From: Emticicia aquatilis
Lineage (GTDB): Bacteria > Bacteroidota > Bacteroidia > Cytophagales > Spirosomataceae
Assembly: GCF_014644295.1 (NCBI RefSeq)
Contig: NZ_BMKK01000017.1
Span: forward strand, 42,134 to 106,133
Reading direction: 5' to 3'
Length of the DNA: 64,000 nt
The translations under genes and the position numbers were made by a program. Positions 8,317 to 16,586 of this stretch are shown in pieces. The notes beneath the pieces were generated by a model that made no database searches, was not told where the DNA came from, and saw only the letters and a list, made by a program, of their open reading frames with translations. Position 1 is the stretch's first letter; each line of letters starts with the position of its first letter.

Positions 8317-10290
8317 TCAGCCCTGTACAACAGTCCCGAGCAAGCCCGCAATCTTCTTAATGACCTCTTTTAGCTGCATCATTTTTACCAAAATCTGGTC
8401 TTGCTCTTCGTAGCTTTGGGCTTCCAAAAGCTGGTTCGATAGCTTCGTCATATCAGCTTCATAACGAGTCTTTTTTAGCCTTAGTACGTTCGTGTAGGCC
8501 AAATCGGCCAATTTATCGGTTTCTGATGGAATATAAATTTCTTTCTTTAGCCAATTTTCGCTCAATTGGTGCGGTGTTGAAAGCCAGTTTATTACCTGTT
8601 GTTGAATCTCACTATCTTGGTGGCTCGTGAAATGTGAAGTATCAGGAATCTGATGATTCTGATAAAATTCTCGAAAAATCGCCAAGATTTTCTGATACGT
8701 TGGCGTTTCAAAAACCATATCTCTGATTTCGTTGAAAATATAATCTGTCAACGTAAAATCAATATTATCAACTACATTTCGGTCTAAAACGTGCGTGCCA
8801 TAACAAACTAAAAGCCTAATACATTCTTCTTCTTGGTAAGAAACCGCTGAGCGTTGAGCCTCAGTTTTTTCAACAGGAAAACTGGGCGAAACTTCTGGAC
8901 GCTCAACCAAAACATCTAAATCGCCAACTTGCTGAGGCTGAACTCGATTTTGGCGTTGACGGTCTTTTTCGGCATCGTTTACTTTTTTGAGCGAAATTTT
9001 GTTTCCTTCCGTAATCAAAATTTGCTCTTCGATGCCCATCAGATTGGCTACTTCTTGATAAAAAACCGAACGTTTGATAGAATCAGGAATTTTAGAAATG
9101 GTCTCAACCAATTCTTTAATTACTTCTGCTCGTTTGATTGGGTCGTGACCAACATCTTTGAGTGAAATTTCGGTTTTGAAACGAATAAAATCCTTTTGGG
9201 TTCGCTGAACGTATTCTTTAAACGCTTGACTACCAACTTTTTGAATAAAACTATCGGGGTCATCGCCATCGGGAAAAACTACGGCTTTTACGTTTAGTCC
9301 TTCTTCCAAAATAATATCAATTCCACGCAACGAGGCCTTGATACCAGCGGCATCTCCATCGTAAAGCACCGTAATATTATTCGTAAAACGCCTAATTAAC
9401 TGAATCTGCTCTTTTGTAAGCGAAGTTCCCGACGAAGCCACCACATTCTCCACGCCCGACTGGCTCAACGAAACTACATCGGTATAGCCTTCTACCAAAT
9501 AACAATTATCTTCTACACGAATCGGATTTTTGGCTTGCTGAATACCATAAACGATATAACTTTTGTGGTAAACGGCCGTTTCGGGTGAGTTCAGATATTT
9601 TGGTGCATTCGGGTCTTTTTTCAGAATCCTTGCCCCAAAGGCAATCGGTTTTCCTCCTACATTATGAATCGGAAAAATTACTCGTCCTCTAAATCTATCA
9701 ATGGGGCCTTTGCCTTCTTTTACAATCGAAAGTCCTGCTTTTTCGAGAATATCTATCGAAAACCCATTTTTTATAGCGTGTTTTGTGAACGCATCCCAAC
9801 CATCGGGGCTATAACCCAATTCAAATCGCTGAATCGTGGTATGATTAAAGCCACGTTCTTTAAAATAGCTCTGCCCAATGCTTTGTCCTTCGGGGCTTTT
9901 CCAAAGTTGGTCTTGGTAATATTTATTAGCAAAATCCAGTACGATGTATAGACTTTCCTTTTCGTTTTGGGCTTGTTGTTCTTCGTTGGTTACTTCTTTT
10001 TCGGCTACTTCAATACCATATTTTTTTGCCAAATGCTTAAGGGCTTCGGGGTAGCCGATGCCTTCGATATCCATCACAAAACGCACTGAATCGCCCGCTT
10101 TACCGCAGCCAAAACATTTATAAATGCCTTTGGCTGGCGAAACGTAAAACGAAGGAGTTTTTTCGTTATGAAAAGGGCAACAGGCTATCATGTTTGCTCC
10201 CCGTTTTTTGAGAGAAACGTATTCGCCAATAACTTCCGTTACGTCGGCGGCTTGAATAATCTGTTGAACTGTTTCTTGACTTATCCGCAT
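8317..10290 (-). CDS. dnaG: DNA primase DnaG
   Basis: DnaG synthesises RNA primers for replication. The 657-residue protein has the N-terminal CHC2 zinc-binding domain (ligands about C38, H41, C59, C62 in CCPFH...CFGCG), the catalytic core with the RFRGRVIFPI block, and the TOPRIM domain (LVEGYTDVVSL, then VLYDGDAAG near residue 310). A C-terminal helicase-interacting region of about 200 residues follows. Length is normal. It is divergent from the TRIC-channel gene, with 74 bases between start codons. Confidence 0.97.
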   Translation of the reverse strand: MRISQETVQQIIQAADVTEVIGEYVSLKKRGANMIACCPFHNEKTPSFYVSPAKGIYKCFGCGKAGDSVRFVMDIEGIGYPEALKHLAKKYGIEVAEKEVTNEEQQAQNEKESLYIVLDFANKYYQDQLWKSPEGQSIGQSYFKERGFNHTTIQRFELGYSPDGWDAFTKHAIKNGFSIDILEKAGLSIVKEGKGPIDRFRGRVIFPIHNVGGKPIAFGARILKKDPNAPKYLNSPETAVYHKSYIVYGIQQAKNPIRVEDNCYLVEGYTDVVSLSQSGVENVVASSGTSLTKEQIQLIRRFTNNITVLYDGDAAGIKASLRGIDIILEEGLNVKAVVFPDGDDPDSFIQKVGSQAFKEYVQRTQKDFIRFKTEISLKDVGHDPIKRAEVIKELVETISKIPDSIKRSVFYQEVANLMGIEEQILITEGNKISLKKVNDAEKDRQRQNRVQPQQVGDLDVLVERPEVSPSFPVEKTEAQRSAVSYQEEECIRLLVCYGTHVLDRNVVDNIDFTLTDYIFNEIRDMVFETPTYQKILAIFREFYQNHQIPDTSHFTSHQDSEIQQQVINWLSTPHQLSENWLKKEIYIPSETDKLADLAYTNVLRLKKTRYEADMTKLSNQLLEAQSYEEQDQILVKMMQLKEVIKKIAGLLGTVVQG

Positions 10291-10334
10291 ATTGCAATTT
10301 ACTCACTACTTAATCAAAATGACACATTTTGTGC

Positions 10335-10342
10335 TACTTTTG
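10335..10342 (+). promoter_or_regulatory. -7 box of the TRIC-channel gene
   Basis: TACTTTTG matches TAnnTTTG. It lies upstream of the GTG at 10365 and downstream of an in-frame TTG at 10329, which argues that the GTG is the true start. Confidence 0.55.
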
Positions 10343-10364
10343 TTCCGAAAAAAACAAAGGTACG

Positions 10365-10967
10365 GTGGAATTTTATACTTTTATCAATATTGGCGGAACA
10401 ATTGCCTTTGCGGCATCGGGTGCTTTGGCAGGAATCCGTAAAAAACTTGATGTCTTTGGGCTGGCCGTAATGGCTTTCGTGACTTCGGTCGGCGGTGGAA
10501 CAATCCGTGATATTCTGATTGGTCATTTACCCGTAAAATGGATTCTTGATTCTTCTATTGTTCTGCTCATTGCAGGCGTTACACTCATTACTGTTTTATT
10601 TAAAAACCGTATCGAAAAATTGGATAAAACCCTTACTTTTTTCGATTCTTTGGGACTTGGATTTTTTACGCTCCGAGGTATTCAAGAAGGCATTGCTATT
10701 CAGTTGGATATTCCTTCGTGCTTGATTTTGGGTACGATTACAGCCTGTTTTGGTGGCGTGATTCGAGATATTTTGCTCAACGAAATTCCAACGCTTTTCC
10801 GAAAAGAAATCTATGCTACGGCCTGTATTTTGGGCGGAATTATCTTCTTTTTACTTCAAAAACTCAATGTTTCTGCTCAAATTGTTGATATTATTACGAT
10901 TCTGACGATTTTCGGAATAAGGCTCATTGCCGTAAAAATGAATATTTCATTACCGAAAGTTGATTGA
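10365..10967 (+). CDS. TRIC-type cation channel family protein (UPF0126)
   Basis: This 200-residue integral membrane protein is built of two repeats of the UPF0126/TRIC module, each with the glycine-rich signature (SVGGGTIRDIL near the first repeat end, CFGGVIRDILLNE in the second) and about seven membrane segments. Family members form trimeric potassium-permeable channels. The GTG at 10365 is chosen because the next codons (EFYTFINIGG) match the usual family start and a -7 box precedes it. An in-frame TTG at 10329 lies upstream of that box. A diverged second copy of its last 12 codons lies at 11006-11044, beyond a palindrome. Confidence 0.9.
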   Translation: MEFYTFINIGGTIAFAASGALAGIRKKLDVFGLAVMAFVTSVGGGTIRDILIGHLPVKWILDSSIVLLIAGVTLITVLFKNRIEKLDKTLTFFDSLGLGFFTLRGIQEGIAIQLDIPSCLILGTITACFGGVIRDILLNEIPTLFRKEIYATACILGGIIFFLLQKLNVSAQIVDIITILTIFGIRLIAVKMNISLPKVD

Positions 10968-10970
10968 TTG

Positions 10971-10997
10971 GTAACACAATTTTCAAAATTGTGCTAC
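10971..10997. repeat. Palindromic element, GTAGNACAA family, copy 2
   Basis: GTAACACAATTTT and AAAATTGTGCTAC form a near-perfect 13-bp palindrome around a single base, starting 3 bases after the TRIC-gene stop. Confidence 0.65.
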
Positions 10998-11005
10998 ATT
11001 ACACT

Positions 11006-11044
11006 GCCGTGAAAACGAATATTTCTTTGCCTAAAATTCGTTAA
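11006..11044 (+). pseudogene. Second, diverged copy of the TRIC-gene 3' end
   Basis: Reading from 11006 gives A-V-K-T-N-I-S-L-P-K-I-R-stop. The intact gene ends A-V-K-M-N-I-S-L-P-K-V-D-stop at 10929-10967. Nine of twelve residues are identical, while several codons differ synonymously, so this is not a recent exact duplication. The palindrome at 10971-10997 lies between the two tails. Confidence 0.7.
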
Positions 11045-11093
11045 CGCATTGAATGGCACAAGATTTGAGTAGCTTTCTTCAAAAAAACTAACC

Positions 11094-11858
11094 ATGAAGA
11101 AGCTTACTTTCTTCGCAATGGCTTTCCTTACCATCATACAGGCAAATTCACAAGATTTGCATTTAAGAGGCATTGCGACCAATTATTCTCAAACGGGTAG
11201 AATCACGCCCAAACTTAGCTATAACCTGCATATTTTGTCGGTAGTGAATACTTCGACATTAAAAATAGGAGAGAAAAACTTTCCATCAGGACATACACAT
11301 TTTATTCCGCATTTGTTGCTAAATTATAAATTGACCGATAAATGGAATGTGGGTGGCGGATATGCCTTCGGCCGACATGATATTTTTGGTTTGCGAGAAA
11401 ACGAAAATCGGATTGTGCTGCAAACTGCCTATAATTACAAAATCGGGAAACTAACAACCAATAATCGTGGGCGTTTTGAATGGCGTAGTCCACTGAATTT
11501 ACAAACTAATGTTCGCTCCGATGCCTCAATTTTTCGTTATCAACTGGGTTTGAATTATCCATTGTATGACACAAAAAAATATAAGCGAGGCTTTTATGCT
11601 TTGGCTTCCAACGAAGTGTTTTTGTATTTGAAAGGTGCAACAAATGGTCCTGTTAGCTCAAAGAATGGACTTTTGTTATCAGAAAATTGGTCGAATATCG
11701 GTTTGGGTTATACGACAGGCAAAAACCGAATTGAAGTGGGCTATGGTTTTCAATCTTTGGTCAGAAACAAAAAACAGGATATGCGTTTCTTGAATTTGCT
11801 ACAATTATCATTCACGACCACCATCAACTGGGACGATGTACAGTATTGGTATTATTGA
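11094..11858 (+). CDS. DUF2490 outer-membrane beta-barrel protein
   Basis: The 254-residue protein begins with a signal peptide ending QANSQ. The remainder alternates amphipathic strands (KWNVGGGYAFG, NRGRFEWRS, YALASNEVFL, RIEVGYGFQSL) and ends in an aromatic residue run, as expected for an outer-membrane barrel. The YxLGLNYPL and ENRIVLQ-type blocks match DUF2490 (PF10677). Nothing is known of its substrate. It converges with the TauE-type gene across an imperfect hairpin. Confidence 0.85.
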   Translation: MKKLTFFAMAFLTIIQANSQDLHLRGIATNYSQTGRITPKLSYNLHILSVVNTSTLKIGEKNFPSGHTHFIPHLLLNYKLTDKWNVGGGYAFGRHDIFGLRENENRIVLQTAYNYKIGKLTTNNRGRFEWRSPLNLQTNVRSDASIFRYQLGLNYPLYDTKKYKRGFYALASNEVFLYLKGATNGPVSSKNGLLLSENWSNIGLGYTTGKNRIEVGYGFQSLVRNKKQDMRFLNLLQLSFTTTINWDDVQYWYY

Positions 11859-11866
11859 TTTTTCTT

Positions 11867-11930
11867 AGATACGAGATTTGAGATTCGGGATTGGAGAACT
11901 CTCGTATCTCGAATCTAATATCTCGTATCT
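11867..11930. terminator. Long imperfect hairpin between convergent genes
   Basis: AGATACGAGAT at 11867-11877 pairs with ATCTCGTATCT at 11920-11930, with nested GAGATTCG and CGAATCT arms inside. It probably ends both flanking transcripts. The sequence has the look of a dispersed repeat. Confidence 0.5.
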
Positions 11931-11932
11931 TC

Positions 11933-12913
11933 TCATCTTTTCAAACGTGCCAAATAGGCAAAAGTGGCAAGCCCTGCTATGAGCGTAATGGCTGAAAGCC
12001 CTAAATGTGGAAGCGATGGCCTTAGTACCCACATGGCACCAATAAACTGCACAATCAGAATAATATAGAGGAAAGTTGCAATGGCTTTGCGAGGTAATTT
12101 ACTTATCACAAACGAACCCAGCGGAGCAAAAAATGCCACAAACGGAATACACGCCAACCACATTTCAAACGCTTCTTGCTGGAAATCACCGATAACAGCT
12201 CCGTGAATGAAGAAACCAAGTAGCGTTTCGAGCGTCATGATGATTACCGATGAAGGAACAGCTACTTTTTCGTTGATTCGGTAATAGATAGTCATCAGAC
12301 AAAACGTAAAAATATTGATTCCTGTACCGAAAAGAGAAGAAATCATACCTCCGATTAGTCCGAAAAAGATTAATCTCACCATATCCGAATGCATGAAATT
12401 CTGAATTTTATCAAAAACTTCACGTTGTGGTTTCGTGTTTTCGTACCACAAAATTAGTCCAAAACTAAGCCAAAGCGAGACAAAAAATAGCTTTGCCAGT
12501 GGTGGAGAAATCAGAGGAACGATATAATAAGTGCCAAAAATCAGTCCGAAAACTCCGCCGAATGTTACATATTTGATGTAATTCCAATCGACTTTTATCT
12601 TTAGTCCCAAGATTAATAACGATGCTGAAGTCATGCCGATGCTTTGAATGGCAAAAGCGAAATTTCGAGCAACTGCTGGCTCTATTTTGAGCAAAAGGGT
12701 AAAAACAGGATAAGCGATAGCTGCACTTCCTTCGGGGCTTGAGCCTGCGATAAATGCCCCAAATATCATTGTCAGAACCGCTGCCCAATGTTTGGCAAAG
12801 ATATAAAAACTATCGGTCGAGGTAACATAAAAAGCCCAACAACTCAGCACAATGGCCACGAAGCCGATGTATAAATATGGGATTTTGTTTTTAGAAGTTT
12901 TCTCGACAGACAT
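11933..12913 (-). CDS. TauE/SafE family permease
   Basis: This 326-residue membrane protein has about nine hydrophobic segments and the repeated family signature (GAFIAGSSPEGSAAIAYPVF in the first half, IGGMISSLFGTGINIF in the second). TauE/SafE proteins (DUF81, PF01925) export sulfite, sulfoacetate or other organosulfonates. The substrate cannot be inferred here. The gene is divergent from the coiled-coil gene at 12987. The start ATG at 12913 is followed by a hydrophilic stretch and then the first membrane helix. Confidence 0.88.
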   Translation of the reverse strand: MSVEKTSKNKIPYLYIGFVAIVLSCWAFYVTSTDSFYIFAKHWAAVLTMIFGAFIAGSSPEGSAAIAYPVFTLLLKIEPAVARNFAFAIQSIGMTSASLLILGLKIKVDWNYIKYVTFGGVFGLIFGTYYIVPLISPPLAKLFFVSLWLSFGLILWYENTKPQREVFDKIQNFMHSDMVRLIFFGLIGGMISSLFGTGINIFTFCLMTIYYRINEKVAVPSSVIIMTLETLLGFFIHGAVIGDFQQEAFEMWLACIPFVAFFAPLGSFVISKLPRKAIATFLYIILIVQFIGAMWVLRPSLPHLGLSAITLIAGLATFAYLARLKR

Positions 12914-12925
12914 AAAAAAATATGT

Positions 12926-12933
12926 TACTTTTG
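12926..12933 (+). promoter_or_regulatory. Candidate -7 box for the coiled-coil gene
   Basis: TACTTTTG matches TAnnTTTG and lies 54 bases before the ATG at 12987, in the divergent spacer. Confidence 0.45.
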
Positions 12934-12986
12934 TAAAAGTGATTTACAAATTTAGTCGCAAATATTGATTTTAAGCATACCATCTA

Positions 12987-13391
12987 ATGAAAAATATTGA
13001 AGAGATTTTGCAGAAATTGCTTGCTGAGCAAGATTTTTTGAAAGAAATGCAGGGGAGAATCGTAGAAAACTATGATATTATGATTCAGAATCAGCAACAA
13101 AATGCCGATAATCATGAGGTGGTGATTCATAACCAAGCTACGATTATTCGTAATCAAGAAATCATTGTCAATAATCAGATAAATATTGTTCGTAATCAGA
13201 AGCAAATCGCCCAAAATCAGATTCAATTAGAGGTTATCTTACAGACACAAGCTCATGTTTTGAATTTAGTAAAAAAGCTAACAGGCGAAAACGAAACACT
13301 CGAAGATACAACTAAATCTATTGAAAATTTGATTTTATCTAAGCAGGAAAGTATAAAAAATAGACCTTTAAACGACCCTTCTACTTTATAA
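12987..13391 (+). CDS. Asn-at-d coiled-coil protein, copy 1
   Basis: This 134-residue protein has no signal peptide. Residues from about 30 to 80 form consecutive heptads of the type I-(I/V)-x-N-Q-x-x (IIRNQ, IVNNQ, IVRNQ, IAQNQ). This places Ile/Val at heptad position a, Asn at d and Gln at e. Such polar d layers are typical of trimeric coiled coils. An amphipathic N-terminus and an acidic, Lys-rich tail flank it. A shorter paralogue with the same heptad rule lies at 21176, directly before a haloperoxidase gene. The function is unknown; a trimeric rod or adaptor is inferred. Confidence 0.75.
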   Translation: MKNIEEILQKLLAEQDFLKEMQGRIVENYDIMIQNQQQNADNHEVVIHNQATIIRNQEIIVNNQINIVRNQKQIAQNQIQLEVILQTQAHVLNLVKKLTGENETLEDTTKSIENLILSKQESIKNRPLNDPSTL

Positions 13392-13401
13392 AAATTGGCT
13401 A

Positions 13402-13857
13402 TTAATTAGCTATTTTTTCTTCCAAAAGCCTAACCTGAATTTGTAATGATTTTATCTCAGAATCCTTACTTTCTACAATCTGCTTGGTCAATTTAAGTTG
13501 AATTTGCAGCCCTTCTATTTGTTGACTCAGTAGTTTATTATGGAATTCTAATTGCTTTTTTTCATTACTGAAATCGTCGCCTGTTTCTTTTGCAGGCTTA
13601 TTTTTAGCTTTAGAGCCGTATAATTCTTCAATTTGTTCAAGACTTAATTCCGTGAAATCGGAATTTCTTAAGTCGTCGATATTTATTCCAAAAAAATCAC
13701 TAATTAATTCACAAACATCTAATGGAGGAAAAGTTTTGCCGATTTCATAATCTGAAATAGCACTTTTGCTTATCTTTAGTTTTTCTCCTAATGATTCTAA
13801 GGTTAATTTCTGTTTCTTTCGTAGTATCCTGAGGTTCGAGCCGAATTTATTTTCCAT
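13402..13857 (-). CDS. XRE-family DNA-binding regulator with C-terminal coiled coil
   Basis: Residues about 6-60 form a Cro/CI helix-turn-helix (LRKKQKLTLESLGEKL, then KSAISDYEIGKTFP). A linker follows, then a long Leu/Gln/Lys coiled coil to residue 151 that likely drives oligomerisation. This is a common Bacteroidota architecture for small repressors. It is divergent from the DUF3179 gene across 198 bases in which no clear operator is seen. It is the nearest dedicated regulator on the left side of the haloperoxidase region, but any link is speculation. Confidence 0.85.
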   Translation of the reverse strand: MENKFGSNLRILRKKQKLTLESLGEKLKISKSAISDYEIGKTFPPLDVCELISDFFGINIDDLRNSDFTELSLEQIEELYGSKAKNKPAKETGDDFSNEKKQLEFHNKLLSQQIEGLQIQLKLTKQIVESKDSEIKSLQIQVRLLEEKIAN

Positions 13858-14055
13858 TATTTAGGAATTTTACTATTTTATTTCCGAAAATTTGGAATAT
13901 ATTTTAAATGTTTGTTACTTTGTTTTGCAATTTAATCAATTCGTCAAAGATTAAAAAATCTTATTTATTGACCAGTGAATGATTAAATAATACTAAAAGC
14001 TCTTATAATCTTTAAGCACAGACAATTACATTCAAAAGTATAGCACTCGAAGTCG

Positions 14056-15195
14056 ATGAAAAAACTTTTTTACTTGGGCATAATCGGACTAATTCTGTTC
14101 GAGTTCTTGAATGTTTATTTCATCATGCCGCTGCCAGGTAGCCAGCGAATACGAAGTATCGACTTAGCGTATTTTCTTTACACTTGGCGTTGGGCGTTTC
14201 GTGGATTCTTTGTTTTGTTGTTGATTGTTGGTTTTTTGCAAGCATTCAAGACTTCTAAATGGCTTTCTTTAGGTGGTTTGGTGTTAGTTTTTGGGGCTAT
14301 TTATGCGTTTAATTTTCAAATGGCGGCCGATACGATGTTCTATCAGCCACAAAGTTTGCAAATGAAGCCAGCGAAAGCAAATAAAATAGAGAAAGACCGA
14401 ATTGTAATTGGTATAGAGTTAAACGGCCAAGCAAGAGCATATCCGATTTCGCTGATTGGCTATCATCATCAAGTGCTTGATACGCTGGCAGGGAAGAAAA
14501 TAATGGTCACGTACTGCACCGTTTGCCGAACAGGGCGTATTTATGAGCCGATTGTTGGCGGAAAACCCGAAAAGTTTCGCTTGGTAGGCATGGACCATTT
14601 TAATGCCATGTTTGAAGACGAAACCACCAAAAGTTGGTGGCGACAAGCCAACGGTGAGGCAATTATCGGAAAGCTGAAAGGACAAACATTGCCTGAATTA
14701 TTTTCGGAACAAACATCGCTCGAAAAATGGCTGGCTTTGCACCCCAACAGCTTAATTATGCAACCCGATGAGCATTTTAAGGAAAAATACGATAGCACAG
14801 CCAAGTACGAAAAAGGCAAAAGCAAGAGCGATTTGACCCGTACAGATTCGTTATCGTGGAAAGAGAAATCGTGGGTAGTAGGTGTAGCAATCGGGAAGGA
14901 TAGTAAGGCCTTCGATTGGCTTCGATTGAAGAAAGAAAGAGTCATAAACGAGCAAGTAGGAGCGAAGGCGATTGCCTTAGTTTTGGCGGCTGATAATAAA
15001 AGTTTCTTTGCTTTTGAGCGTCCGAGCAAAGAAGCTAAGTTTCAACTCAGAAGTGATACCATTATTGTTGATAATCGAAAATTTATGATAAATGGAAAGT
15101 CAGTCAATGGCTCTGAGTCACTCATAAAAGTGAAGGCCTATCAAGAGTTTTGGCATAGTTGGCAGACTTTCCACCCTACAACCCAAAAATACTGA
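14056..15195 (+). CDS. DUF3179 membrane protein
   Basis: The 379-residue protein has three hydrophobic segments in the first 95 residues, then a large soluble domain of the DUF3179 family (PF11376). Signatures are RAYPISLIGYHHQVLDT, the Cys pair in TYCTVCRTGR (C154 and C157), and FxLVGMDHFNAMFEDETT followed by SWWRQANGEAI. The function of the family is unestablished. The Cys pair and a conserved metal-like His/Asp set suggest redox or metal binding. It precedes the histidine-phosphatase lipoprotein by 17 bases, so the two are probably one operon. Confidence 0.85.
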   Translation: MKKLFYLGIIGLILFEFLNVYFIMPLPGSQRIRSIDLAYFLYTWRWAFRGFFVLLLIVGFLQAFKTSKWLSLGGLVLVFGAIYAFNFQMAADTMFYQPQSLQMKPAKANKIEKDRIVIGIELNGQARAYPISLIGYHHQVLDTLAGKKIMVTYCTVCRTGRIYEPIVGGKPEKFRLVGMDHFNAMFEDETTKSWWRQANGEAIIGKLKGQTLPELFSEQTSLEKWLALHPNSLIMQPDEHFKEKYDSTAKYEKGKSKSDLTRTDSLSWKEKSWVVGVAIGKDSKAFDWLRLKKERVINEQVGAKAIALVLAADNKSFFAFERPSKEAKFQLRSDTIIVDNRKFMINGKSVNGSESLIKVKAYQEFWHSWQTFHPTTQKY

Positions 15196-15212
15196 AAATT
15201 TAGCGTAGAAAT

Positions 15213-16154
15213 ATGTTGTGCTTTCATCTAAAAAAACAAAAACTGATTAAAAATTTTGCCTTTTTGGGCGTAATGCTGATAGCATTTGTATCTTTTAAAT
15301 GTACCAAAGAAGAAGCCAAACCCAAGCCAGTTATCGTGTCGGCCGATTTTTATAATCGTATGTTGTTTATCGACCAGCAGAGTTATCAGATAAAAACATC
15401 TGAACCTGCTACATTCAAGAAATTGGGGACGAATACAAGTTTTAATATTTCGGAAACGGGCCTAATTACACAAACAACCATCAATGTTGTGCATGAAATT
15501 GAGGCAACTTGGGCTGATGGTACAAAGACCAAGTTTTTTGTAATGGCAGCCAGCGGAACGGCCGATAAAAATCATTATTTGAGAGGCTGGAAATACATTG
15601 AGAAACTGTACGCTACCGATACAACTCGTGCCATCGTGATTCGTCATGCCGAAGCTATTGTAGGAACTGACGGCGAAACGCTACCTGCTTCAACAAATTG
15701 GTGGACATCGTGCGATAGTAAATTGGCTCGTCAGTTGAGTGAGAATGGAAGAAAACAGTCGGAGTATTACGGAACGGTATTTAAGGGCGTGAAAATGCCT
15801 ATCAAAAAGATATTTGCGAGCGAGTTTTGTAGAGCAAAGCAAACGGCAGAACTCATGAATTTGGGTTTACCTATTACGATTGATAAGCGAATCAACGGTC
15901 ATTTTTATAATGTTTCGGGCGTAACGTCGGACGTTGGAATGGTCAAGATTTTGGAAGAACAGGTTGCCACAAAACAACTCTTGATGTTGGCCGCTCACTA
16001 TGACATTAGTGCGGGAATATCTAAAATGGGGACACTTGATATGGCCGATAGTTTTTTTATGAAAATAGGTGCTGATAAAAAGACTGCTTTTCAAGGAATT
16101 GTGTCGTATCCAATGTGGCGAGCGTATTATGATATTGAGTCGTCCAAAAAGTAA
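15213..16154 (+). CDS. Membrane-anchored histidine-phosphatase superfamily protein
   Basis: After an N-terminal hydrophobic segment with a possible lipidation Cys at residue 30 there is a roughly 100-residue beta-type domain. A phosphoglycerate-mutase-like domain begins at the catalytic IRHAEA block (R144, H145). The second conserved region (ASEFCRAKQTAELM) and the later LAAHYDIS block, which carries the second catalytic His, are present. The length of 313 residues includes the extra N-terminal domain. These enzymes dephosphorylate diverse substrates; the specificity is unknown. It appears co-transcribed with the DUF3179 gene and lies just upstream of the haloperoxidase region. Confidence 0.82.
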   Translation: MLCFHLKKQKLIKNFAFLGVMLIAFVSFKCTKEEAKPKPVIVSADFYNRMLFIDQQSYQIKTSEPATFKKLGTNTSFNISETGLITQTTINVVHEIEATWADGTKTKFFVMAASGTADKNHYLRGWKYIEKLYATDTTRAIVIRHAEAIVGTDGETLPASTNWWTSCDSKLARQLSENGRKQSEYYGTVFKGVKMPIKKIFASEFCRAKQTAELMNLGLPITIDKRINGHFYNVSGVTSDVGMVKILEEQVATKQLLMLAAHYDISAGISKMGTLDMADSFFMKIGADKKTAFQGIVSYPMWRAYYDIESSKK

Positions 16155-16284
16155 AACTCACATTGTAAGTAAATTTTCATCATAGGTTTATAAGACTCTG
16201 TATAGCACTTTGTTGTGCAGAGTTTCAAGTTTTTTTCGCTTCTAAATCCATCATAAAATATTAAAGAATTGATTAAGTTTTATT

Positions 16285-16322
16285 CAGACTCTGCTCATTG
16301 TTTTATGAGTGGAGTTTTTTTT
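16285..16322 (+). terminator. Terminator hairpin, copy A of a duplicated element
   Basis: ACTC and CTCAT arms pair with ATGAG and GAGT ahead of eight T. The CAGACTCTGCTCATTG start is shared with the hairpin at 26117-26153, and both are preceded by a CATCATAGGTT block. Confidence 0.65.
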
Positions 16323-16324
16323 GT

Positions 16325-16340
16325 TTCCAAATAAATGGAA
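16325..16340. promoter_or_regulatory. TTCCA-N6-TGGAA palindrome, site 1
   Basis: TTCCA-AATAAA-TGGAA, extendable by one base each side. It is the first of seven sites with this exact geometry in the window. Confidence 0.6.
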
Positions 16341-16464
16341 ATTTAGCTCTTTAGGGTTCCCTGCCATAAAATTCTCTATTTTCTCTAATATTCATTGTTT
16401 TTTCTTTTTTTAGTATGAAATATTACTTGTTGTTTATTTTTATAATTCAATCCCGATATTTTTA

Positions 16465-16480
16465 TTCCAAATTAATGGAA
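16465..16480. promoter_or_regulatory. TTCCA-N6-TGGAA palindrome, site 2
   Basis: TTCCA-AATTAA-TGGAA, 107 bases before the ATG at 16587. Its centre is 30 bases from that of site 3. Confidence 0.65.
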
Positions 16481-16494
16481 AAATAAATATTAAA

Positions 16495-16510
16495 TTCCAT
16501 TAATTTGGAA
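16495..16510. promoter_or_regulatory. TTCCA-N6-TGGAA palindrome, site 3
   Basis: TTCCA-TTAATT-TGGAA, 77 bases before the ATG at 16587. It is near the position expected for an activator, upstream of a TGCCTTTG -7-like box at about 16540. Confidence 0.65.
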
Positions 16511-16586
16511 ATATGAATATTTTAATATTTTTTTGTCCTGCCTTTGAAAAACGCTATTTATTCAATCATAAATTTTAGCTATTACC

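Larger units (their letters stand above)
16155..16586 (+). other. Regulatory spacer before the first haloperoxidase operon
   Basis: This AT-rich 432-base gap holds a terminator-like hairpin at 16285-16322 and three TTCCA-N6-TGGAA palindromes (16325, 16465, 16495). No plausible coding frame was found. Confidence 0.7.

Noticed and set aside
10329..10364. Upstream TTG start of the TRIC-type gene
   Set aside because: It lies upstream of the -7 box and adds a Cys-rich stretch not expected in the family; the GTG at 10365 fits.
12987..13391. Repetitive reverse-strand reading frame opposite the coiled-coil gene (rich in Ile, Asn and Leu)
   Set aside because: It is a mirror product of the regular heptad codons and has no start context or family resemblance.
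16155..16586. Terminator pairs and AT-rich sequence as an origin or attachment site
   Set aside because: No DnaA-box cluster, integrase or tRNA is present; the palindromes fit regulation better.
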